Source of the DNA: Lucifuga dentata
Lineage: Eukaryota; Chordata; Actinopteri; Ophidiiformes; Bythitidae
NCBI GenBank assembly: GCA_014773175.1
Contig: VXCM01000122.1
Location: forward strand, 2,187-66,186
Direction: 5' to 3'
Length of the DNA stretch: 64,000 bases
Shown: positions 13,462-24,815 of the stretch, one piece after another
Layout of the letters: every line of letters begins with the position of its first letter
Position numbering within the stretch: the first letter of the stretch is position 1
Translations under genes and position numbers: made by a program
Notes under the pieces: generated by a model
What the model was told of the DNA's origin: nothing
Seen by the model: the letters and a program-made list of their open reading frames with translations, nothing else
The model's database searches: none

Positions 13462-16400
13462 TGAAGAGCATTATGAATTCAGTCCTAGCACTTCTTTAAG
13501 CTCTTAAACTTTTAATTTCATTGTTTAAAATGTCTTCAACCTTTTAAATTTTGTCTTACGGAATCTTATTTTATAAATATATTTTTAATTTCCTTTTCTT
13601 TATCTCAGTTCTGTGTTTTTTCTCATGTTGATGTAAAGCACTTTGAATTGCCTTTGTGTCTGAATGTTGCTATGCAAATAAACTTGCCTTGCCTTTTCAG
13701 TTTCTTTGCTTACTATTTCATACTGGCAGATGCCACTGATATAATTAAAATGTGCTGTTGACAGTAATTTCAAAAGAATTGTCAGTCTGTGAAATATAGC
13801 ATACTGTATTTTTAATCTGTTAGTGATAAAATAACTATTTTTGGTCCATAGATAATTAGTGTGTATTAAACCCTGTTTTTGTTTTGCATTATGATGGGTG
13901 AACATGGCTCTCTAGAATATATTTACTCTGTTTGCTTTTCATTTCTGTTTACTGTTCACGCAAAGAAACTGTAATTAACACATATGCTATGGACAGAGGT
14001 GGATGTATTCTACAGCCTTGGAGATCACAGCTAGCAACCCAGCCTCTGTAACCAGCATACACATTCATATGTATGTTAAAAGCACGCATAAGATGTCTTA
14101 TCTTTCTGAACATATGGGCAACAGATTGTTGCATTCAGCAAAGGTTCAAAATTAAGGATGCAAAACGTGCAAGAGCTGTGGAATTTTCTGTTTGTAATCA
14201 GCAAACCAGTGTACAATATCATTTGTAAATTTTACAAAAAATATAATACAAATCATGAATATAGTAAAAAGCAATATTCAGTACCCATATTCAAGCAGAC
14301 AGGTTCCTTTCACTTGAATTCTGATTTCTGATCTCATTATTTGCCAGGAACATTTGGACAAAGGTTCTGAACGAGGGTGAGAGCTGTTGTTGGGGAGTGG
14401 CTGAAACAGCCTGAGGCTGCTCTGTGGTTTGGATGCAGATGAACTGATGTGATAATTTTCTAATGAGAGCTAAACTATCTCTCCTCTCTGGCTTTGTCCA
14501 TATGAAGGGACATCTGCTGTGCTGTGGGCCCTGAGACAGCAAGACAACTGCCACCGTGTAGGAACTGGTGTGTGTATTATGTACAAGTGTACAAATATGA
14601 GGAGTATATATAGCATAATATGACGTATGGCATCACATTGTTCTCACCTGACTTCTAATTTGTCTCTATGAGGTGGATCAGTCACAAGTCATTCAGATGG
14701 AAACTTAAATAAAGATCCAAACTCAAAGATGCTCAGAGTTCAGAACCCTTTAAAAACACATTTTATAAATAGCACAGTGGACTTGAGCCCAGACATTTTG
14801 GCATGTAGCCGTCTACAGTTTGATGTGACTGAACTCTCTACTGGCTTTTTATGAACTGGGCAACTGCTTCATTAGTGAAGTTATCTATAGTAACACTGGA
14901 AAAGGCCAAACTAAAATTTTGTGTTTTGTCATCAGAGAGATTTTCAATGTGGAAAAATTCTCAAATTTTCAGAAAAGTGTTCTGTTTTGTCACGCACCTT
15001 TATCAGCTGACCAATGACAAGAAGAACAGACTGCTCCAAGGACCAAAAATTCACATAGATGTCCCTGTTGGCTGGTGCTGATGGTATCAGAAAATGTAAT
15101 CAACAAACTGGAGCTTCTAGATGTAAATGCCACTTGCTGCTTTCTCATGGAGGGTGTCTTATATCCACAAAAATATCTGTGCAACCTTTCTCACAACTAC
15201 CCAATTCAAAAGCTAACAGCGGGTGAGCTGCCTCCTCCTTGCCATGAAAATAGTAGCTAGCTGATGAGTAAACTGAACTGACATCAGAGTTATGGCTATT
15301 ACATACAAAAAAAGTGTTGTTTTTTTGTTTGTTTGTTTTTTGGGGTTTTTTTGTTGTTTGTTTTTTTTTTTAGAAAGCACTCTGCAGTGTTTTCCTCTTA
15401 AAGACTTGCAATGCTTTTTCTACTAAAGGCGCCATGTGTGAATGCAGCCTAAAAGTGTCTCAACATTTTTGACCTTAGCTTCAAATCTATTGATTTTCAT
15501 GTTTGACTGCATGCAAATAAAGCAGGATTTGGAAAATAGCATTATCATGTCGTTAAGATAATTAAATGCATCAATGAAAAATCAATCTAATAATACTATT
15601 GACATTAAATGACAGGAGTCTTTTTAGAGCTTTCTATCTGCTTCCTTTGGTAGAAAGAGGCAAATAGGACGCATATTGCCTTAATATAAAGTCAGAACTG
15701 TAAACACACAATCAGTTGGGAATTTTAATTGTTGAACACTTTCAATTTGTGACTCCATGCAAATAAACGAATTGGCTTTGTAGTGATAATCCATGTTTGA
15801 CAGTCATAATTCACCTTAAATCCACTGTGAAGTTAAGTTGGCGAAGCACTTCCTGAAGAGCGTCGCAGCAGTTTAGTTCTGCCTTGCTGACCAAACGTGT
15901 GTCGATGGAAATGATGCCACTTCGAATTGAGGCACAGACCTATCAACCCCCCTCCTTGACCAGCAAACACACACACAGACACACACACACATACACCACT
16001 CAAACACACACACACTCCATCACCCAGTGCTTTTCTCCTGCGGTGACCTACTGACAGAATGAACTTCAAGTAGATAATTTGAATTTGGGGTGATTCAATG
16101 AAGGACTCCTTTTGAAAGTTATTTCTTTTGTCTGTGTCTGTGGAGAGGGGTCTTCTATTTGTCTAATTTTAGTCTCTTCAGAAATAGAACAACTTCTGTT
16201 CTGTCCTTTTTGCAAAATGACCACATCTGCCACACTTTTGAAATTAATATTCAAGCTGTGCAGCTGTCTGCCTACGGTCATTATTCATCAGGCTACATAT
16301 CTACTTGCAGCTGTTTGCACTACAAGGCCGAACAGCACAATCCAGAGCATATCAATTATCTCTAGAACTTCTTTCTCCCTATAAACAATTCATCAAATAA

Positions 16401-16549
16401 ACTACAGATCCTAAAAGACAAATATTGGTTCTGTTATGTAATAAATATTTTGACTTGTCCCTGGTCCTGTCAGTTCCCACTTGGCTGTAATCTGGGAAAA
16501 TAACTCATGGGTATGTAAGAGAAAAATATGAGACCACATGAGATAATGA
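13462..16549. other. Intergenic, no gene seen
   Basis: AT-rich, no supported gene. It contains a T/G-rich run at 15310-15375 and the imperfect CA tract near 15961. Confidence 0.7.
15961..16016. repeat. Imperfect (CA)n tract
   Basis: Interrupted CA units make spurious Cys/Val-rich open frames on the minus strand. Confidence 0.85.
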
Positions 16550-17600
16550 AATGGCAAAAATGTATTGGTAATTTACACCTAAAAACTTGGAACTGATAAA
16601 AATATTTGCTAACCATCATTTCTTATTGCACATTTAATAGAACAGAAACTTTGCTTTTAATTTACAACTTAACATGCTATTTTATATAAGTGAAACAATT
16701 GAAAATGGCATGGTCAAGACCCTTAGTCATTTGAGACAGTAACTGCAATCAAGTTTTATTTTTTTGGATCTCTGAAGGAGATATCTGCATTTCTCCACTG
16801 GTTTGGCCCTTTCTTCTTCAGCAAAGTAATCAGTTCTCTCAGGTTTGATTCTCCCAGCTGCACGTTTCAGTGCTTTCCGCAGATATTGTCATGACCTGCG
16901 ACTGAGTCACAGCTTCCAGACATACTAAGCAGCAGTGCCAGAGGCAGCAAAACAACCCCAGAATATCACTGAGCCTCCTGTTTGATTCACCATAGGGATG
17001 GCATTCTTTTCTGAGAAAGATTCATTTTGTTTTCTGTGAAGATAGAGTTGGTGTGATTTACTAAAAAGCTCTAATTTTGTTTTGTCTCCCCAAAGGACTG
17101 TGGCTTGTCAACATAAAATTCATCAAACTCTAGTCAGGAATTTTTATGTTTTTCTCTTAGAAATGGGGTCTTCTGGGTGTTCTGGTAGAGAGCACATTTT
17201 CATTCAGACAAAGACAGATGGTATAACTTGAAACTGTTGCTCCTTGAGCTGGAAGATCAGCTTGGATCAAGTTTCTTTGGCCACCATTTAAGCATCCTCT
17301 TCAATCTTGGATCAATTTTCCTCTTGCGGCTACATTGAGGGATGCTGGCTTCAGCCTCATAGGACTTGAACTCTTGGATAATATTGGCAACAGTGGATGC
17401 AGGAACATCAAGCTCTTGGGAAGTGGACTTGGAGCCTTCATGTTGACCATGCTTGGCTATGACCTTCTTTCTAACCTCCTTAGTTTTCTGCTTCTCTGTC
17501 TCTTTGCTATGGTTAGAGTGATACACTTTTCAGGACAAATGGTGCATTATTTGAATAAAATGCAAAGTTACCAATTCTTTTGGCCATGTCTGAGTGTGTA
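16550..17600 (-). mobile_element. Dead Tc1/mariner element
   Basis: A decayed transposase reading frame on the minus strand is bounded by related inverted ends. The lower end is ATGGCAAAAATGTATTGGTA and the upper end in reverse is ATGGCCAAAAGAATTGGTAA. The interior carries recognisable Tc1 transposase pieces in several frames. Outer limits are approximate and no TA duplication was assigned. Confidence 0.6.
16880..17526 (-). pseudogene. Tc1-like transposase pseudogene
   Basis: The N-terminal 89 codons are still open from an ATG at 17526. They encode a helix-turn-helix DNA-binding segment of Tc1 type (KKVIAKHGQHEG, then LDVPASTVANIIQEFKSY), followed by a basic stretch and a stop. Further on, other frames give WGDKTKLELF, matching the Tc1 core motif with the catalytic Asp region, and GSVIFWGCFAASGT, matching the later core. 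Stops and frame changes separate these pieces, so the gene is inactive. No selection or function is implied. Identification rests on family motifs recognised by eye. Confidence 0.7.
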
Positions 17601-19704
17601 TTTTATATGTAACAGTGATTCCAAATCTGCGGTGGGTGGAGCAGCTATTTGAGTATTTGTGCATCAGTTTGATTCACACTCAAATGGGGGGGATCTGTTT
17701 TTGGTTGAATATTCATAAATATTCATAATCAGAAAGGACTGTTAACTCTAAGCAAAACAGCTAAAGCATTGGATTCATACACTGTGAAAATCAGGCATTA
17801 GTTAACATTAATTCAGTCTAAATTTTAAGTCTTACTTTGAATTTCATATCTCGTCAGGGAAATCATCAGTCACTCTTTGAGGGAATCAACAACGCAAATT
17901 CCAACTTAACCAGCCATGTAGTCTGATATTGAGTCTTACAATCTTCATCTTAATCTTCTTCTTAAAATAAGTGAAAACATCTGCCAGTGGGTAAGAAAAT
18001 CTTATCTATTTTAAATTAAAATCAAATGATATTAAGCATACATTAGAATCAAGTCTCATTTTCTCTTGTTGCACTCACCTTTACTCATTTTCTTTTTATT
18101 CAATGGAAACAACTGGATTTTCTCTATTTGCTAAAAATAAGTTTCAAATCCACATACGTGACCAAATGACTTAAGAGATTTTTCTTTCTAGAATGATTTT
18201 TCTCAAGTCATCACCATTCCATCATCTTTACCCTCAGCCCAGCAGTCATACAATAAATTGTTTGTGTAACTGTGTATGAAAAAGAGGAAACTCAAATAAC
18301 TTTGCCAAGGCAACATGTACTGTACTGTGATACTCGAAAGCCTAAAGTCAGTTATTGCACGTCTCTCTCCATTCAGCTGTGGATATCTGTGGCTGTTTAC
18401 CCTCTGTCCACACTGCTGGTTGCTCTCAGTGAACAGCAGCTGCTCTGCACACTACAAATGGCTGTGGGATTAGGATCATGGCTTCAGCAGAGATAGTGAG
18501 CTGATGTGAGACTGGAACAAATATCTGTCATATTTTGTGAGCCAGTTGTAAGGAGAAGATGAAGTAAAAGCTTGAAGATTCTACATTTTTATTTTCTAAT
18601 GTTTTTTAAACAATAATGTTACAGATTTGTGTATCTTCTGTATACTTGTTCCCTTCTCATTAGTATAAAGTTCTCCAAGATTTCCACCTTCTAACATTCA
18701 GTAGTGTTTTTCGCTTGTGGAAAATGTGAGACTGGGTTTTCCAGCTGTTCTCAAATGAAAAAAGCAGGTAACAAGCAACTTCAGTCTCAATTTCTTCTTG
18801 CAGAATTCACACCTCTCCTCCACAGAAAGCATCCACTAGCTCCTTAAAAAGTCACTTGAAATTGTTGCATGATGTTACTGACTTGTAGGAATATATTTTC
18901 TGCAGGGGAAATACTGTGTATGAGAAGCACTATTTGAATTAAACAAGCAAGTGGAACAAATTGATTCCCTATCAGCAGTACAATCTATCCACAAATACTT
19001 AAGTTATAAAAAGTCCAGGGATTTTGAGAATTAAAGCTGCCATTTGGTAGATTCAGTTAGCTAAGAAGCTAAATAGCAAATAAAGCCAACCAAGTGTGAA
19101 GAGTTTAAGATTTCAGCACATTTTCTACCTAGATACAACAAGTTTCTGATGTCTATAATTAGGATTTTAGAGCAGCAGCATGTTGTTTCTGTACATTAAG
19201 AAGCTGAAGTTTGAAAAGTAAAGTCAAGTGCGAATGCATGACTATAAGTGTATCAAATTTACATCAGTGAGAATAACTCATTTAGTTTCATAATTCCCTT
19301 CATTTTCTTTCTTGATTTATGCATTTTTAATTTCCTAGGGCTAGGATTAGTAAATTTGGTTAACCTCTTGATCAAATGAATTACATTTAATTGGGCAAGA
19401 AGTCCTCTTTCCCTCCGTTTATGCTGCCTCGTGAAAGAAACAGCGATCTTGCTGTGTTTGGCTCATTTCGCATATACTGGAGATGTTTGGAAATTATTTG
19501 ATTACAGCATGACATACAATCTATAGTCTATTTCTTGCCAATTTGAGAGTGGAATATAAAACCTTGAGCAAGGTTGTGGTATGATAGCACATAAACACTT
19601 TATAGAGTTACTGAGTAGATATTACAGTGTCTTTTAAATTCAATACAAATAATAATGGTACAATATTAGCACTAAATAAATGACTTTTTCCCCTAAGTAA
19701 TTGA
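17601..19704. other. Intergenic, no gene seen
   Basis: AT-rich sequence between the Tc1 remnant and a family 2 MITE. No repeats or coding signals recognised. Confidence 0.65.
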
Positions 19705-20160
19705 GGGAACATATACAATTTTTCATGCACTTATTTTCTCTTATTTACACACTAATCCACTTCTATTCTCCTTTGATACAGAACTGCTGTGCACACTGAG
19801 TACAAGCTGCTTTAAGTATTGTCTCTACAAGAACCCCTCCTGAAAGCTATATAGGTATAAAGCATATGCTTCCTGGATGTGTCTAAAATAATTGTGCAGG
19901 TGCAGTAGGTCAATTCAAATGTGTTATATATATATATCTATATATATATAGATATATATATATATATCTATATATATCTATATATATATCAACATGTTAG
20001 AGAAGTAAAGTACTAATCAAAAACAAAGTGTTGAGGGCAGTACAGCACAATGGGTTTATCAAAGTTTTGTAACTGATAATGTTCAGTCACATACTCCCTA
20101 CTATATTGCACTATAAGGATAAGGGAAATTAAAAAAAACAAAAAACAAAACAAGTCCCCT
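19705..20160 (+). mobile_element. TTAA MITE family 2 copy carrying a (TA)n expansion
   Basis: It has the family landmarks TCCACTTCTATTCTCC, TGTGCACACTGA and GGATGTGTCTAA, and ends AAGTCCCCT followed by TTAA (20161-20164). The left flank is TTGA. The TATATA-rich tract at 19925-19990 sits where the other copies have TGTGACACATGTTGA-like sequence. Confidence 0.65.
19925..19990. repeat. TATATA/TATC-rich palindromic microsatellite
   Basis: A run of TA dinucleotides is interspersed with CTATA and GATATA units and is self-complementary over much of its length. It lies within a family 2 MITE copy. Confidence 0.95.
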
Positions 20161-20914
20161 TTAATACTTCCCACTATGTTACTCAGTCATTGTTGCACTA
20201 TCTGAAAATAGCTGCAAGTAGAATTAATAACTGTGATGCTAGCTAGATATCTGCATGTGAATTGGAAAATTGCTTTAATACTTTCCATTGTGACTTCCAC
20301 TTTCTCTGTTAGTCAAATCATTTAATCATAAAATTAAATTCGCATAAGTAATGTCAGCCACTGAAATGACTGTGGAGACTCAAGGATAATGGAGTGTGGA
20401 GTCAGTGAGACACAAGGAGGAAAAAGAAGGAAAGGGCTTCAAATTGAAAAATTAAAGATGCTTCCCATGGTTTCTTTAGCCTGCCGCACTCTCATTCTGT
20501 CTGCTGTCTGTCTGGTCGAGTTATAACATAGATGTGAATGTAAATGCAGACAGCATTTGCAGTTTTCTTCCCAACAGTGTGACATTTTACCACAATAAAG
20601 GCATTTTAATCTCTCCGCCTGTTTGTCCACCAAACAATATATTTCTTAATTTCTGTCTGAAGAATATGTAAAACATTTCGTGTCCATAAAATGTTGTAAG
20701 TCAGTAATATAAAACTAAAAACGAATGTGGAATGAAGTTAGCTCTATTTTTGCTCGCGCATAGATGCCACTGAAACATCTTGAAATACATATAATAATAT
20801 TTTTAATGAATCTTTTTAAATAGTCCTTCATAGAAAAAATTGCTAAATGATTAGAGGCCAACTTTTTAGACCTCAATCATTTAAACTTCTGAAGCTCCCA
20901 TCAGTCTATCAGTC

Positions 20915-20915
<1 letters not shown>

Positions 20916-20950
<35 letters not shown>

Positions 20951-20996
20951 CATTATTATTATTATTATTATTATTACTATAATTATTATTATTATC

Positions 20997-21030
<34 letters not shown>
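20916..21030. repeat. (ATT)n/(AAT)n microsatellite, self-complementary
   Basis: An ATT run with a few interruptions switches near 20995 to an AAT run, so the two halves are partly self-complementary. It directly precedes the TTAA of the family 2 MITE at 21046. Confidence 0.95.
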
Positions 21031-21045
21031 GAGTTTACATATTAA

Positions 21046-21533
21046 AGGGGACTTGTTATGATTTTTTTTATTTTACCTTATTTTTTGAAGTTTCATAATA
21101 TACATTGTATGTTTTGAACATTGTCAAGGTAACAGGCCAAAGAAATTTATAAAGTAAGTCAAGCCTGTACTAGTTCAGTCTTGTTTCATAGTTCAGTCCT
21201 GAACTATTAAATTTTTGTTTTGAATTAATCCTTTACTTCTGCAATATGCTGACATCAACATGCAATACATTTGAACACATCTTGTTAGATATGCCAAAAA
21301 GTACAAGGCTAACGAGTATTTGGCCAGGAATCTGTGGGTGTTGCCAGCTCAGACAACACCAACAGTCTGCTCATTTTCAGCTAATCATTCAGCAAAGCAA
21401 TAAAAACTGAGTGGGCTAAAATGACCTGTTTTCACTCAGTGTGAACTGCAGTACTGTAGCATGGGCATTATAAACATTTCAAAACAGGCTCCTAAATAAG
21501 AACATGAAAAAAAGCATGTATAATATGTCACCT
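21046..21533 (-). mobile_element. TTAA MITE family 2, intact ends (488 bp)
   Basis: It begins AGGGGACTTGTTATG and ends ATGTCACCT, with exact TTAA on both sides (21042-21045 and 21534-21537). It reads as the reverse of the other family copies; for example the TTTTCACTCAGTGTGAACTG block near 21430 is the inverted landmark. Non-coding. Confidence 0.7.
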
Positions 21534-21646
21534 TTAAATAAAATATGTCCCTTTTAAGTGAAACCAACAAATGACCTCAGTGGATCTCTGAGGTCTTTTA
21601 ATGTGAACAGATGTCATACATGCTGCTACTGGAAAAAATCCTAAAA

Positions 21647-21771
21647 TAAGTAACTGCCTCCATCCCACAGAAATGTCATTTAAAACATTCTGCTTCTTTT
21701 TTTTTTTGNTAAGTAACTGCCTCCATCCCACAGAAATGTCATTTAAAACATTCTGCTTCTTTTTTTTTTTG
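21647..21771. other. Assembly join: identical 62-bp copies around one N
   Basis: Bases 21647-21708 and 21710-21771 are identical (TAAGTAACTGCC ... T11 G) and are separated only by an N at 21709. This is best read as two overlapping contig ends that were not merged. Confidence 0.85.
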
Positions 21772-22072
21772 GACATTTCACATTATTGCGGCCACTGAAC
21801 TTTAGGAAGACAGTTCAGAAATGTGCTGTTTAACTGGTTGAAAAGAAAGAATACAATATGCCGCTGCACTACAACCCGTTAAAGAGCAGATAACATTGTT
21901 CAGATGCACAAAGAAAAATACAGTACAAATACTGAACACAAACTAGCCACAGATAAGGAGGCATTTTAGGCATATCTGGGGAAACAGAGCCAGAGAGGGA
22001 GAACATATTCTGTAGATAGAAATAAAGAAATATTTGGATGCTACCAGTTTCTGAGTTGTGTCTGGTATTCAG

Positions 22073-22095
22073 TGAGAGAGAGAGAGAGAGAGAGA
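22073..22095. repeat. (GA)n microsatellite
   Basis: Short run of GA dinucleotides in intergenic sequence. Confidence 0.9.
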
Positions 22096-24757
22096 CTGTG
22101 GCACAGGACATAAAACTTTCATAGCTGTGTCGGGATTTTGTGTTTCTCCTGGATTATTTATCAAATAGTGAGAAGTTGTTTATCATACCACTAATACTGC
22201 TCTGCTCAGGTAGGAGCCAGACAACCTCACATATATTGGGCCTCATAATACATATTAATCTGTTTTCCAGCAACATGAAGAGAGAAAAAATTGAAGTGCC
22301 ACATTTGTTTGACCGTAGTGTGGAATGAGTTGAGTTTTCTGCATTAGAGCTCTTTCCTCTGATGATGGGAGATATGAAAACATATCTCCTTTAATGAGGA
22401 TAATATCAGAGAAGGATGTAGTGCAGCGTCATGATTCACCCATGCTAAAAACAAAATTGGTAGAAAAGGATAAATAAACATGTCAAGCAAAACAGTACAC
22501 TGCTGCCAAAATAAGACAAAACCCACAGGAATAAGATGAGTGGTCTAGACAGCCTCTTATCAAAAAGCAGTATCTGTTGAGTTAATGAGTGGTCGCCGGT
22601 AATTGACCCTGTTGAGCTTTGAGGGCATTGTTTTGGCTTCACAACAAAGTCATTATCTCATCCTAATTAACTTCATTACAAGCCATGCACAGATCACTGC
22701 ATGATGTAGAGAGAGTGAGGTGTTGGTGAGCCAGAGTGTTGTCGCAGTGCTCTGTGCCAATGGCCAAATAGCTTTTTGTTGGAGACTGCATATTCCAAAA
22801 GAGTAAATTATTCGTCATGTTGACTAACTTAGTAAACTATTATTTCTCTCATTAGCTATAATGTTTTAGCTTTTCATCCGCACATTTACTGGATATTTAA
22901 GTCTTGGCTGCTCTCATCAGCCCTGTTTCCAGAATTAGAACACAGCTGTTTCCATTCAAATAAGCTGTATTAAGCAGACTGCACACTATACACAAAACCC
23001 AAATATTTTTCAGGAGTTGGTGAAGCCAAAACAAACAAACAAAAAAATCCTTTATGGATAGAAACACATCTGAAATGAGTTGCTAAATGTTGCTCTGTGT
23101 CTGCTGAATGTGTAAGATATAACAACCTTATTAATCTTTAAGATGATTTGCTTTATGAGGTGATTATACAGTATGTCAGGACTTTGTGTCAGGTGGCTTG
23201 TTTTGGTGTTGTTCTTCCACCAAGTAGCCAGAAGTGGATTAATGCATCTTTAAACCAAACCTCCAGGAACAGGCTGTGGTTCTTAGGGATTCAGAAATTG
23301 TGTAAGAAATATGAGTTTGCATGAGTAGAGCATTTAGCGGCTTGCTATATGGACAGGGAAGCTGCTTCAAAAGTGGCCATTATGCTAAAGTAAATAGTTT
23401 CTCAGAATAGAAAAGAGTAATCAACTATTGTTAAAAACCACATTTGGGGGAAAGACTCCTAAAAATCTTTCCAAAAAAGAACTTTTTTGACAGTTTGGAT
23501 TTTTTTATACAATTGGGCAGATGAAGAAACATAGGTGAAGCACTAAATTATTAAACAAGCAAGTAAAAACCTATGATGCATCTATTATTTAACACTAAAG
23601 TTATTATTCACCTTTACAATACAATAAAGCATTGTGTAACACCTGTGCTCTCCAAGCTGAAGTTTTTGCTTCATGAAAAATTCAACACTTTTTAAACCAC
23701 TGTGCATTTCATTATAATTACATAAATGAAATACAGTTTTACTTTGCTATTATTTAGGACACTTGCGCTTCTTTTAGCACACAGAAGGTGTGTAAAGTTC
23801 CTTCCTCTGTCCTCACTTTGCATTTTTTGTTTTTGTCTAATTCAGGTAAGCTATTGACTAATCCACCACCTGAGGATAGGGATGAGGTATGGGTTTTAAT
23901 ACTAATATTTAGACATTAATCCAAACTAGTTAGTGCCCATTTTGTTATGAATTTCATGAGAATTATTGAAAGTGGATATAAACTCATATTACCTATATGG
24001 CAGCAAAAACACTGAATGAAAATGGCTCAGGTTGAGATTCATATCCTTAGCAAATACTCCCACTGGTACTTTATTTACCAACATTTTTTTTTACCCTCAT
24101 ACACTGAAAGAGCACTGTGATTATTACAAGTATTGCATATTAAATTATTGAAGAACTTAAACACTCAAAGGTTGTGTGTGTGGGCATCAATCCTAAATCT
24201 TGTGTTTATTTATCCTTGTACTTCTGCTTTTCTTAAATATTAAAACATTTATTTGTTTGTTTGAATTGGGACTGACATTAACTTATTATGTTACCAGGAT
24301 AAACTAATTCCACATATCATAGCTATCATATCATTGCTAATTTGCAACTTTTGTCTCTAGATGAGCTGATACAGAAATACTTTTCCTGCAGTATAATAGA
24401 TATGCAGTATAATACATGACGTGATATAAATAGTATACAAGTAACAAAGAATGATGGAATTTGGGCTCCCCAACTTTTGGACTTACTTAGAGATTTGTCT
24501 CTCAGACACGTTGCACAAATTGTGCAAACTGACAAGGTATACCTATGCCAAGTAATTCTCAAAACAAACATGGAAAAAAATTACACGGTACAAAAAAGGA
24601 AAATATACCCCATTTGGCCAAGAAGGCAGTAGGTCTGCATGCAATGAAGGTGAGCTGGACAAGGGGATGGTAATAAGGTCTGCAGAGGCAGACTGGACAG
24701 ACGGTCAGTGATCTCCCCTAAGGGAAAATGAAAGTTATTTTACACCAGATTGCCCCA

Positions 24758-24761
<4 letters not shown>

Positions 24762-24811
<50 letters not shown>
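24762..24811. repeat. (CA)n microsatellite
   Basis: An uninterrupted run of about 25 CA units in intergenic sequence. Confidence 0.98.

Positions 24812-24815
<4 letters not shown>

Noticed and set aside
21534..21776. Tandemly repeated protein-like frame
   Set aside because: The repeat comes from the duplicated contig ends around the N at 21709.
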